Of a DNA stretch of 25,296 nt, positions 14,828-21,983 are shown one piece after another. A model generated the notes under the pieces. It was not told the DNA's origin. It saw only the letters and a program-made list of their open reading frames with translations, and did no database searches. A program made the translations under genes and the position numbers. The stretch comes from Chloroflexota bacterium (GTDB taxonomy: Bacteria; Chloroflexota; Dormibacteria; CF-121): NCBI GenBank assembly GCA_005880605.1, contig VBIS01000089.1:1-25296 (forward strand), written 5' to 3'. The first letter of the stretch is position 1, and every line of letters begins with the position of its first letter.

Positions 14828-15688
14828 ATGGACGTGCTGAAGATCACGCCGCGCGGCTATTGCCATGGCGTCGTGGAAGCGATCCGAGCCGCCAAGCAGA
14901 CGGCCAAGGCGCATCCTGGCGAGAAGATCCGGATGCTCGGCTATCTCGTCCACAACACCCACGTGACCGACGAGTTGCAGGAAAACGGGATCGAGCTCGT
15001 CGACAGCGACAACCGGCTCGAGGGCCTGGACCAGATCGACGGCGGAACCGTGATCTTGACCGCGCACGGTGTCTCGCCGGCGGTGAAGACGAAAGCCGCG
15101 GCCCGTGGCCTCAACCTGGTCGATGCGACCTGCTCCGACGTCGTGGTCACGCACGACCTCGTCAAAGACCTGGCCGAGCGTGGCTATGACGTCGTCTACA
15201 TCGGCCGCCGGGGACACCCGGAGCCGGAGGGCGTCCTCGGGGAGGCGCCGGGAAAAGTCCATCTCGTCCAGGAGCCGGAGGACGTCGACGCGCTCGAGAT
15301 CGAGAACGAGAAGATCGCGGTCACCTGCCAGACCACCTTGAGCATCTGGGACACGGCCGCCATGATCAAGCGTGTGCGCGAGAAATACCCGCAGACGGAA
15401 GCCTACAACGAGATTTGCCGCGCAACCCAGGACCGCCAGGAAGCCGCGGTCGAGGCCGCCAAGGAATGCGACGTGGTGATCGTGGTCGGCAGCGAGCGCA
15501 GCTCCAACTCCAAGCGGCTGGTGCAGGTGGTCAAAGAGCTCGCCCATAAGCCGGCCTACCTGGTGGATACGGCGAAAGACATCAAGCCCGAATGGCTCCA
15601 GGGCAAACAGCGCGTGGGCGTCACCTCGGGGGCCTCGACGCCGACCCAGCTCACCCGCCAGGTGATCGAGTACCTAGAAGCGCTTTAG
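14828..15688 (+). CDS. ispH: 4-hydroxy-3-methylbut-2-enyl diphosphate reductase
   Basis: A 286-residue Fe-S enzyme that makes IPP and DMAPP from HMBPP in the last step of the MEP pathway. The three cluster cysteines are C12 (GYCHGV), C102 (ATCSDV) and C197 (EICRATQDRQ). Active-site histidines H43 (VHN), H80 (AHGVSP) and H130, and the catalytic Glu in GHPEPEG (E132), are present. Where many homologues have TQTT this one has CQTT, and VVVTHD follows C102. The length is normal. It has its own likely leaderless promoter and stands alone, with no other MEP genes in the window. Confidence 0.95.
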   Translation: MDVLKITPRGYCHGVVEAIRAAKQTAKAHPGEKIRMLGYLVHNTHVTDELQENGIELVDSDNRLEGLDQIDGGTVILTAHGVSPAVKTKAAARGLNLVDATCSDVVVTHDLVKDLAERGYDVVYIGRRGHPEPEGVLGEAPGKVHLVQEPEDVDALEIENEKIAVTCQTTLSIWDTAAMIKRVREKYPQTEAYNEICRATQDRQEAAVEAAKECDVVIVVGSERSSNSKRLVQVVKELAHKPAYLVDTAKDIKPEWLQGKQRVGVTSGASTPTQLTRQVIEYLEAL

Positions 15689-15750
15689 CCGAACCGCGCT
15701 AGGCTAGCCCCGTAAATCACGTTCTAGTTCCATACCTCAAGGGGTGAACC

Positions 15751-16407
15751 ATGCGCCTGTACCCCGACCTTTATGGTCGCCGCTTCGCCTGGATGCTTGC
15801 CGACCTGCTGATGCTGGCCTGGATCTACCTCTGTGTGAAGGCCGGCCTGTGGGTGAACAACCTCGTTCTCCAGCTGGACGCTCTGGCCCAGGGTGTGATC
15901 AATGCGGGCAAGACCTTCGACAGCTGGATCGCGTCGTTCAACCAGGGGATCCCCAACGGCGTCCCCTACCTGTCCGACTTTCTGCACCGCACCGCAGCAG
16001 CGCTCAAGATCCATTCCGGCGATTCCCTGATCTCTGCCGGCCAGGCCGGTTCCCGCGGCATCCACCTGCTGGCCCTGATCCTGGCGATCATGGTGACGGC
16101 CATCCCGCTCCTCTTTGCCGTGATGATCTACGCGCCGCGGCGGGCGCGTCTGATCTCGGACATGCGGGGCGTGCACGTGACCCTCCGTCGCGCCCTCGCG
16201 CGTCCCGAGCTGGAACTTCAGATGCTGGAGATCCTGGCCGGCCGAGCCATCTACACCATGCCTTATAACCGCCTCCTGGAGTACTCGAGAAACCCCGCCG
16301 AGGATTGGTACCTCCGCCGCTTCGAGCCGCTGGCTCGGGCGGAGCTGGAGCGCCACGGACTGAGCGTGGACCGGTATTTCGGGACCCGCCCGGCGCTCGA
16401 AGCCTGA
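15751..16407 (+). CDS. Hypothetical membrane protein upstream of an AAA ATPase
   Basis: A 218-residue protein with two hydrophobic helices, at about residues 13-35 and 103-127. The segment of about 65 residues between them is predicted outside the cytoplasm, and a basic C-terminal half (PRRARLISDMRGVHVTLRRAL) is predicted inside. The ATG has AAGGGG seven bases upstream. The family is not recognised. It is followed after 70 bases by the AAA ATPase gene on the same strand, so the two may act together as a membrane anchor and a cytoplasmic motor. Confidence 0.75.
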   Translation: MRLYPDLYGRRFAWMLADLLMLAWIYLCVKAGLWVNNLVLQLDALAQGVINAGKTFDSWIASFNQGIPNGVPYLSDFLHRTAAALKIHSGDSLISAGQAGSRGIHLLALILAIMVTAIPLLFAVMIYAPRRARLISDMRGVHVTLRRALARPELELQMLEILAGRAIYTMPYNRLLEYSRNPAEDWYLRRFEPLARAELERHGLSVDRYFGTRPALEA

Positions 16408-16477
16408 ATCCGGGCCAGCAAGAAACTCCGGCGGCGGCAGGTTGCTCTGGAGAGCCGCCTCGGCGGATCTCCTGTCT

Positions 16478-17776
16478 ATGGCAATTCAGCAGGCGCCACA
16501 CGCCACGACCCCGGAATTTGTGCCCATTGCGCCCGCCCGGATCGAGGATTCCGGGCTGCCGGTGGCGCGGCTGGCCGACCTCCTCTTAAAGCACATCTAC
16601 TTCAAGTCGCCGCTGTCGGCCAAGGACTGGGCGGCGGCTACCTGCCTGCCGTATCAGACGGTGACCCCGGCCATCCAGAGCCTGGTCGAGCAGGGCTGGG
16701 TTCAGACCATCGGCCGGATGGCGGGCCCGGCGATGAGCCACGATTTCGGGGAGTCGATCGGCTACCTGATCAGCGATCCGGGCCGGCTGCGGGCTCGCGA
16801 CGTCCTGGCCCGCGACCACTACATCGGCCCCGCACCGGTTCCCTTCGCCCAGTACGAGGTGTCGGTTCGCGCCCAGGTGAGCCAGGCGGACGTGACCGCA
16901 GCCTGGCTGACCCGCGCGCTCCAGCATCTGACGCTCAGCCCCGACCTGCTCGTGCAGCTCGGGCCACCGGTCAACGCCCGGGCACCCCTGTTCCTGTACG
17001 GCGCGCCGGGAAACGGCAAGACGACGATTGCCGAGGCCTGCGCCGAGCTGCTCGGCGAACCGATCTACATCCCGTATGCCATCGATATCGAGGGCCAGGT
17101 GATGCGGCTCTACGATCCGCTGCACCACCAGCGTGTCAATCGCCAGCTACCGATGAACTTCGACACTCGATGGGTCTGCGTGAAGCGGCCGTTCGTCAAA
17201 GCCGGTGGCGAGCTGACGACCGCCCAGTTGTCGCCCTCCTTCGACCCCTTGATGCGCTACTACGAGGCGCCGATTCACCTCAAAGCCAATGGCGGCATCT
17301 TCCTGCTCGACGACTTCGGCCGGCAGGACTCTTCGCCCCGAGCCCTGTTGAACCGCCTGATCGTCGCGCTCGAACGTCGCATCGACTACCTGACGCTGGC
17401 GGGCGCCGGCATGGCGGTCGGCGCGCCCTTCGAGGCGATGGTCGTCTTCAGTACCAACCTGGAGCCCGGCTCGCTGGTCGACGAGGCGTTCCTGCGGCGC
17501 GTTCGCTACAAGATCCATGTCCCCGACCCGACGCCGTCAGAATTCCGTCAAATCTTCGAGCGGTCCTGCAAGGAGTTTGAGATCGTGTTCAACGAGCAGG
17601 GCTACAACTACGTCCTCGACCGCTACTACAAGCCCTTCAAGCGACCCTACCGCGGTTGCCAGCCACGCGACATCCTCAACCAGCTGGACGAGGTGGCGTA
17701 CTTCCTGGGACGGCCGCCGCGGCTGGACCCGGACCTGATCGACCTCGCCTGTCGCTCCTACTTCGTGCAGGCGTAG
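16478..17776 (+). CDS. AAA ATPase with N-terminal winged-helix domain
   Basis: A 432-residue protein (ATG at 16478; the longer reading to 16442 adds nothing conserved). Residues 35-80 look like a winged helix (LLLKHIYFKSPLSAKDWAAA and TVTPAIQSLVEQGWVQTI). The ATPase core has Walker A GAPGNGKT (175-182), Walker B IFLLDDFGR (274-282), a sensor-1-like VVFSTNLEP and an arginine-rich EAFLRRVRYKI segment. The C-terminal helical lid ends in DLACRSYFVQA. It most resembles the predicted AAA ATPases seen next to pilus or secretion-type genes, but I cannot name a characterised homologue. The preceding membrane protein is the only obvious partner. The pyrE-like gene starts within about 50 bases downstream. 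Confidence 0.82.
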   Translation: MAIQQAPHATTPEFVPIAPARIEDSGLPVARLADLLLKHIYFKSPLSAKDWAAATCLPYQTVTPAIQSLVEQGWVQTIGRMAGPAMSHDFGESIGYLISDPGRLRARDVLARDHYIGPAPVPFAQYEVSVRAQVSQADVTAAWLTRALQHLTLSPDLLVQLGPPVNARAPLFLYGAPGNGKTTIAEACAELLGEPIYIPYAIDIEGQVMRLYDPLHHQRVNRQLPMNFDTRWVCVKRPFVKAGGELTTAQLSPSFDPLMRYYEAPIHLKANGGIFLLDDFGRQDSSPRALLNRLIVALERRIDYLTLAGAGMAVGAPFEAMVVFSTNLEPGSLVDEAFLRRVRYKIHVPDPTPSEFRQIFERSCKEFEIVFNEQGYNYVLDRYYKPFKRPYRGCQPRDILNQLDEVAYFLGRPPRLDPDLIDLACRSYFVQA

Positions 17777-17822
17777 TCTCCTTTCTACGCGCACCGAACC
17801 CATCCCCGACCTGCTGTCCCTG

Positions 17823-18380
17823 GTGGGATCCCGAACCGGACACTTTCAGCTGGAGTCCGGTCATCACAGTGATCGGTGGCTGGAGCTCGATCAGCTGGTC
17901 GCGAACCCGTCTGGGTTGCGTCCATTCGTCACGGAGCTGGCCGGACGGGTCGCCCTCCATGGAGTCGAGGCCGTGTGCGGACCGCTCAATGGCGGGGCGT
18001 TCCTCGCCCAGCTGATGGCCATAGAGCTTGGTGTGCAGTTCACCTTTGCGGAGCGAATCGTCAGTCACCGATTGGGCTTGTTCCCGGTCGACTACCGGGT
18101 TCCATCGGCGCTGCGGGCCGCCCTTCGCGGCAAGCGGGTCGCGATCGTCGACGATGCGATCGGGATGGGCTCCGCCGTCCGTGCGACCGTGGCTGACCTC
18201 GAGGTTTGCCAGGCGACGCCGGTCGTCGTCGGCGCCCTGCTCGTCATCGGGGCGGCAGGACCGGAGTTCGCCGCCGCCAGATCTCTCCCTCTCGAACGCC
18301 TCCTCGACGCTCCCATGCGAACGTGGTTGCCGTCGCAATGCGAGCTATGCGCCTCCGGGAGTCCGGTCGCGCAGCCCTAA
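17823..18380 (+). CDS. Orotate phosphoribosyltransferase-like protein
   Basis: A protein of about 185 residues with a PRTase fold. RTGHFQLESGHHSDRWLEL at the N-terminus matches the orotate-PRTase opening (GHFxLxSGxHSDRY), and the PRPP loop is VAIVDDAIGMGSA (106-118). The canonical flexible-loop lysine and basic residues are not obvious, so the substrate may not be orotate. GTG at 17823 is the first usual start. The frame stays open upstream to within the ATPase gene, and CTG codons at 17811 or 17814 would add a few residues typical of the family (DLLSLV). The last residues include two cysteines (CELC). It ends tail-to-tail with the next gene with a four-base overlap (CTAA). Confidence 0.75.
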   Translation: MGSRTGHFQLESGHHSDRWLELDQLVANPSGLRPFVTELAGRVALHGVEAVCGPLNGGAFLAQLMAIELGVQFTFAERIVSHRLGLFPVDYRVPSALRAALRGKRVAIVDDAIGMGSAVRATVADLEVCQATPVVVGALLVIGAAGPEFAAARSLPLERLLDAPMRTWLPSQCELCASGSPVAQP

Positions 18381-18772
18381 CTCCGAATCTGGTTGTAGAA
18401 CTCCACCTCCCAGCGCCATTCCTTGCGGTCGTCGGCGTTCCACCAGCTCTTCAAGATTCCGGCCTCGCCCCCGGGCAGGAGCACCACCCGCCCAAGGTCC
18501 TGCTGCGTCGGCCACCCGTCCTCCAGCATGATGCTCGCCCCATGCCGGACCAGGAAGCTCATCGGCCCCGGTTGATGGCGCTCCAAACGATCACCCCTGG
18601 CGACCACCTGGCCGGTCGAATCGGTCACGACGACCTGCAGTCTTTGCGGCGCGGCATGGACCAGGAGCCGGTCGCCAGCGTCATCGGCGTTGATTCTGGA
18701 GCGGGCGAAGGGGAGGCCCGTCGCGCCGGGACCGGGAAGCCAGAGGTCCCAGGTTTCAAGCCGACCGGCCAT
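18377..18772 (-). CDS. Conserved hypothetical protein, 131 residues
   Basis: A soluble acidic/aromatic protein that I cannot place. Features are an N-terminal LETWDLWLPGPGATGLPFARSRI, a central beta-rich stretch LQVVVTDSTGQVVARGDRL and a Trp-rich C-terminus ILKSWWNADDRKEWRWEVEF. There is no signal peptide or membrane helix. The ATG at 18772 lacks a Shine-Dalgarno; AAAAAGGG lies about 14 bases upstream. It lies downstream of a strong minus-strand hairpin and the 101-residue gene. The ordered pattern and sensible ending suggest a real gene. Confidence 0.6.
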   Translation of the reverse strand: MAGRLETWDLWLPGPGATGLPFARSRINADDAGDRLLVHAAPQRLQVVVTDSTGQVVARGDRLERHQPGPMSFLVRHGASIMLEDGWPTQQDLGRVVLLPGGEAGILKSWWNADDRKEWRWEVEFYNQIRS

Positions 18773-18801
18773 GAGGAGGTTGTAACCCTTTTTGTGTCCA
18801 G

Positions 18802-18840
18802 ACGCAATGACACCCGGGATAACTCCCGGGCGTCACTGCA
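18802..18840 (-). terminator. Strong hairpin between two minus-strand genes
   Basis: On the minus strand GCAGTGACGCCCGGG (18839-18825) can pair with CCCGGGTGTCATTGC (18818-18804) around a six-base loop: 15 pairs, two of them G-U wobble. The wobbles work only in the minus-strand RNA, which points to transcription in that direction. There is no clear U-run, so it may be a terminator of the 101-residue gene or a leader structure of the 131-residue gene. Confidence 0.45.
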
Positions 18841-18871
18841 GGAGGCGAGGCGTTCGAGGGTAGAAAGCTGT

Positions 18872-19177
18872 CTAGGTGCGGACCTGCTTGATGAGGCGGT
18901 CCTGGGCCTCGAAGATGATGTCCTGAATGTCGAGGGCGCTCGGGCCCGATTGGTCCATGCGATAGGCGAGTTGGGAATCAACGGCTTCAACGATTTGGCG
19001 CAGCCGCGCTTGCATCTCGATCGGGACTTCCATCATGTCGCTCTCGAGCAAGCGTTCCACCTGCTCAAGCGCCTGGTAGAGCGAATAGCGAAGCGTCTTG
19101 CGGGCGGATTCCTCGCGCCGCAACTGGTTGAACCACTGATCCTGCTGGTTGATCATCCTGAGCGTGTTCCTGAGCAT
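18872..19177 (-). CDS. Small all-helical hypothetical protein, 101 residues
   Basis: A protein predicted to be almost entirely alpha-helical and amphipathic, rich in Gln, Glu, Arg and Leu: NQQDQWFNQLRREESARKTLRY, then SLYQALEQVERLLESDMM, EMQARLRQIVEAVDSQLAY and IQDIIFEAQDRLIKQVRT. It could form a coiled coil or helical bundle. I do not recognise the family. The ATG has GGGGGAG four to five bases upstream. It is the first gene downstream of a near-consensus minus-strand promoter with tandem NrdR-like boxes, with a leader of about 150 bases. This suggests, but does not prove, a link to deoxynucleotide supply. Confidence 0.7.
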   Translation of the reverse strand: MLRNTLRMINQQDQWFNQLRREESARKTLRYSLYQALEQVERLLESDMMEVPIEMQARLRQIVEAVDSQLAYRMDQSGPSALDIQDIIFEAQDRLIKQVRT

Positions 19178-19281
19178 GGTCTCCCCCTAGCTCAAACGAG
19201 CGCCCGGCACACTGCGCGCCGTCCGGCGTCTGCCGCCGCCGGTATTTCCCAATTCCGCGCGAGCCTTGGTTCGCCTACCTC

Positions 19282-19329
19282 CCCCTAAATGTGGGGCTTG
19301 ACGATCCGATCCAGCACTATATGTAGGTT
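19282..19329 (-). promoter_or_regulatory. Tandem NrdR-like boxes
   Basis: Cores CTATATGTAG (19317-19326, 9/10 to the CTATATATAG core of the NrdR consensus) and CTAAATGTGG (19285-19294, 7/10) start 32 bases apart. NrdR sites characteristically come as two 16-base boxes about three helical turns apart, and the spacing here fits. They sit just downstream of the minus-strand promoter start site, where repressor binding would block transcription. Confidence 0.5.
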
Positions 19330-19336
19330 TTGCCGC

Positions 19337-19365
19337 ATTCTAACGCCGGGGTCCGGTGGTGTCAA
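19337..19365 (-). promoter_or_regulatory. Sigma-70-type promoter for the 101-residue gene
   Basis: On the minus strand TTGACA (19365-19360), a 17-base spacer, and TAGAAT (19342-19337). The -35 is perfect, the -10 is 5/6 and the spacing is ideal. The predicted start is near 19330, right at the first NrdR-like box. Confidence 0.65.
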
Positions 19366-19515
19366 GACGCTTCTTCAACAAACGATTGCAGTCCCGAGCC
19401 CTTTTTCCCCAGAAGCGTCTGGCGAAGTCGCAAGGGACATAAAATACGTCCCCAGTCTGAACTCGTCCAGACGGAACATTTGTTGCGGGTCTTTTTCCAC
19501 GGAGTGCTAACAGGC

Positions 19516-19537
19516 GGTGCATAACTCCTGTGGATAA
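19516..19537 (+). promoter_or_regulatory. DnaA box pair
   Basis: TGTGGATAA at 19529-19537 is a perfect DnaA box (TTATCCACA on the other strand). GGTGCATAA at 19516-19524 differs by one base from a second box. No dnaA, dnaN or other origin genes are nearby, so a regulatory role is likelier than an origin. Confidence 0.35.
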
Positions 19538-19550
19538 GCGGTGCAGCACC

Positions 19551-19871
19551 CTAGGCCGGCGGCCGCCGCTCATACTTCTCGAGCGTTCCGCGGAGCGCCT
19601 CGACCAGGTCAATGCCCAGGTAATTGGCTAACAGCACGACGATAAACAGGACATCACCGAGCTCATCCGTAACGGAGCCGCCCGCGTCTTTGTCGGCGCG
19701 GGGCTTGTCGCCGAATTCGAAGTTGAGCTCGCGGCCGAGTTCACCGACTTCCTCGGCGAGACGCGCGTACTGCGATAGCGGGGACCAGTACCGTCCGCGC
19801 TTCTTGATCCAGGCGTCGAGAAATCGCTGCAGGGCGGGGAGGTCTCCTGGTAGCGGCGGACCGTCGGCCAT
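19551..19871 (-). CDS. MazG-like nucleoside triphosphate pyrophosphohydrolase
   Basis: A 106-residue all-alpha NTP-PPase. The Mg-binding pattern is visible as RLAEEVGELGREL (EExxE) and, after about 25 residues, TDELGDVLFIV (ExxD). Such proteins hydrolyse non-canonical or excess (d)NTPs to the monophosphate and pyrophosphate. The ATG at 19871 lies three bases after the LigD stop, with no separate ribosome-binding site, so it is the third gene of the LigD operon. A nucleotide-pool role next to a repair ligase-polymerase makes sense. The C-terminal half ends in an ordinary helix (LVEALRGTLEKYERRPPA). Confidence 0.85.
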   Translation of the reverse strand: MADGPPLPGDLPALQRFLDAWIKKRGRYWSPLSQYARLAEEVGELGRELNFEFGDKPRADKDAGGSVTDELGDVLFIVVLLANYLGIDLVEALRGTLEKYERRPPA

Positions 19872-19874
19872 CGA

Positions 19875-21983
19875 TCAGAGCGCGGGCAGGCGTTGCCGCA
19901 GCGTCAGAGCGTCGTGGAAGAGGTCGCCGACCTCGAGCAGACGATCTCCGAGTGTTTGGATGGTCCACTTGTCGGGACGCAGTCGCGGATCATCGAGCTC
20001 TTTCCAGGCGATCGGAGTGGAGACCGGTGCCCGGAGGGCGGGACGGACCGAGTAGGGACCGGCCAGCGTTTTGTTGATGACATTCTGTGTGTAGTCGATC
20101 CGGATCTTGCCGGTCCGGCGCTTCACTTCCCAGACCTCGGTGACCTTGTCGGGCATCAGCTCGGCGATCATGTGGGAGAGCTTGGCGACGAATTCACGGC
20201 TTTCGTCCAGGGTATAGCGCCGCTCGATCGGGATGTAGATGTGCAGCCCACTCTGGCCGGTGGTCTTCAGCAGGGCGGTCAGTTTCAAGTGGTCCAGCGC
20301 GGTTTTCACCACCCTGGCCACGGCAATGACGTCCTTGAAGGTCGCGCCCTCGGCGGGGTCGAGGTCCACCACGGACCAATCCGGGTACTCCGGCTTGTCC
20401 ACCCGCGAGTACCAGGGATGCATGTCGATTACGGCGTGGTTGGCGAGCCAGGCGAGCGTCGCCACCTCCTCGATGAGGATCCAGTCCTTGAGGCTTTTCT
20501 GGTCCTCGTAGCGGAAGGTGGGGATCCACTCCGGCGCGTAACTCGGCTTGTCCTTCACCCAGTAGCTCTTGCCGTGGATGCCATCGGGGTGCGGGTTCAT
20601 GGAGAGCGGCCGGTCCTTGTAGTGGGGGATCATGACTGGCGCGACCTGCACGTAATACCGGATCAGGTCGCGCTTGGAGTAGCGGTCTTCCGGGAAGAGC
20701 AGCTTGTCGAGGTTCGTGAGATGGACGGATCGGCCACCGATCTGCCAGTTCCCCTCCCTGGCCATCGCGTCGAGCGCTTCGAGTTCCGCGGCCGTGGCCC
20801 CTCGAATGTTGGTCTTGTGCTGCCTGGCGATCCGGGCCGCGGCGCGGCTGAGGGGGGTAGCCGGAATGTCGGCGCTGGTCGCAGCACGTTTCGCGCTGGT
20901 GGCCGCTGCGACCGCCTTCGACGCTGGTCGAGCCGGCGTGCGCACGGCCTTCAACGCGACGGTCGGCGGGGCTTTGCGGCTGCTGGCCGATGTCTTGGCG
21001 CGCGCCCTGGCGACCGGCGCGGCGGTTTTCTTCGCTCGACTGGTTTCTTTGGCGGTTTCGAGCGCCTGCTCCCGGCGGACTTCGCGCGGGTCGACGTCGT
21101 CGCGCAGCCCGAGGAAGACCGGTTGCCGCATCACGCCGTCGCGCGTCCACTCGGCGAACTTGACCTCGGCGACCAGCACCGGCTTGACCCAGGTTGGTTT
21201 CTCGTTGCCACGCGGCGGCGTCCCGCTGAAGGGCGATTGCTTGACGATCAGCGGCTTCATCAGTTTGTGGAGTTCGGCCAGCGTCTTCTCATCGAACCCG
21301 CCGCCGACATGGCCGGTATAGACGAGCTTGCCGTCCTCGTAGACGCCGACCAGGAGGGCACCGAAATATTTGCGGCTGCCCCGGGGCTCGGTGAAGCCGC
21401 CGATGACCACCTCTTGCTGCAGGACGGCCTTGATCTTGAGCCAGGCGCTGCTCCGCACCCCTGGTTGATAGGCGCTGTCGCGGAGCTTGCCGACGATGCC
21501 CTCGAGGCGTTTCTGCTGCGCCGCTTTGAAGAAGGCCTTGCCCTGACCGAGAACGTGATCCGAATACCGCAGAACGCCCGAATCACGCACCACGTCGCGG
21601 AGCAGCCGCTTGCGGTCCTCGAGCGGGACCTTGAACAGGCGCTGGCCGTCGTAGTAGACGATGTCGAAGACCACGTATTGCATCGGGTGGTCTTCCTTGC
21701 CGCGGTTCTGCAGCAGCTGGAAGGAGGGGCGGCCTTCCTCGTCGAGCACGACCACCTCGCCGTCGAGCACGGCTTGCCTGGCGTTAACCAGGTGGCTGAT
21801 CGCCTGGAGTTGCGGGTACTCCTCGTCGACCGTTCGTCCGGCGCGGGTTTGGAGTCGGACCCTGCCCTCGTCGATGAAGCTGACCAGGCGAATCCCATCC
21901 CACTTGACCTCGAACAGCCAGCGCTCGTCATCGAATGGGTCCTCGACCAGCTGCGCCTTCATCGGCTCGAGGGTCTTCGGCAT
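19875..21983 (-). CDS. ligD: ATP-dependent DNA ligase D, ligase and polymerase domains
   Basis: A 702-residue two-domain part of the bacterial NHEJ enzyme. Ligase domain: adenylated lysine K27 in EVKWDG, DGEVVVLD (74-81), EGIVGK (161-166) and WLKIK (181-185), then an OB fold to about residue 295. A Lys/Ala/Arg-rich linker (about 305-390) leads to the primase-polymerase domain (about 400-700), with HLTNLDKLLFPED, the metal-binding VVDLDP (538-543) and TTGQSGLHIYIPI. LigD seals double-strand breaks with Ku, but no ku gene is in this window. The ATG at 21983 overlaps the separate phosphoesterase ORF by 56 bases in another frame. One fewer A in the AAAAA run at 21990-21994 would fuse the two into a PE-Lig-Pol protein. 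Confidence 0.93.
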   Translation of the reverse strand: MPKTLEPMKAQLVEDPFDDERWLFEVKWDGIRLVSFIDEGRVRLQTRAGRTVDEEYPQLQAISHLVNARQAVLDGEVVVLDEEGRPSFQLLQNRGKEDHPMQYVVFDIVYYDGQRLFKVPLEDRKRLLRDVVRDSGVLRYSDHVLGQGKAFFKAAQQKRLEGIVGKLRDSAYQPGVRSSAWLKIKAVLQQEVVIGGFTEPRGSRKYFGALLVGVYEDGKLVYTGHVGGGFDEKTLAELHKLMKPLIVKQSPFSGTPPRGNEKPTWVKPVLVAEVKFAEWTRDGVMRQPVFLGLRDDVDPREVRREQALETAKETSRAKKTAAPVARARAKTSASSRKAPPTVALKAVRTPARPASKAVAAATSAKRAATSADIPATPLSRAAARIARQHKTNIRGATAAELEALDAMAREGNWQIGGRSVHLTNLDKLLFPEDRYSKRDLIRYYVQVAPVMIPHYKDRPLSMNPHPDGIHGKSYWVKDKPSYAPEWIPTFRYEDQKSLKDWILIEEVATLAWLANHAVIDMHPWYSRVDKPEYPDWSVVDLDPAEGATFKDVIAVARVVKTALDHLKLTALLKTTGQSGLHIYIPIERRYTLDESREFVAKLSHMIAELMPDKVTEVWEVKRRTGKIRIDYTQNVINKTLAGPYSVRPALRAPVSTPIAWKELDDPRLRPDKWTIQTLGDRLLEVGDLFHDALTLRQRLPAL

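Larger units (their letters stand above)
19178..19550. other. Gene-free control region of 373 bases
   Basis: There is no convincing coding sequence. From left to right: untranslated leader of the 101-residue gene; two NrdR-like boxes; a minus-strand promoter; a 10-base inverted repeat (AGACGCTTCT at 19365-19374, AGAAGCGTCT at 19411-19420); a GGGAC/GTCCC hairpin around ATAAAATAC (19434-19452), which looks like a fragment of a REP or IS200-type repeat; a LexA/DinR-like GAACATTTGTTG (19474-19485); and DnaA-box sequence at 19516-19537. Confidence 0.6.

Noticed and set aside
19516..19537. Replication origin
   Set aside because: Only one perfect DnaA box with a near-match; no dnaA, dnaN, rpmH or clear AT-rich unwinding element nearby.
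19340..19612. 90-codon minus-strand open frame over the control region
   Set aside because: Arg-rich, overlaps the promoter and the mazG end, and has no ribosome-binding site; the regulatory elements explain the region better.
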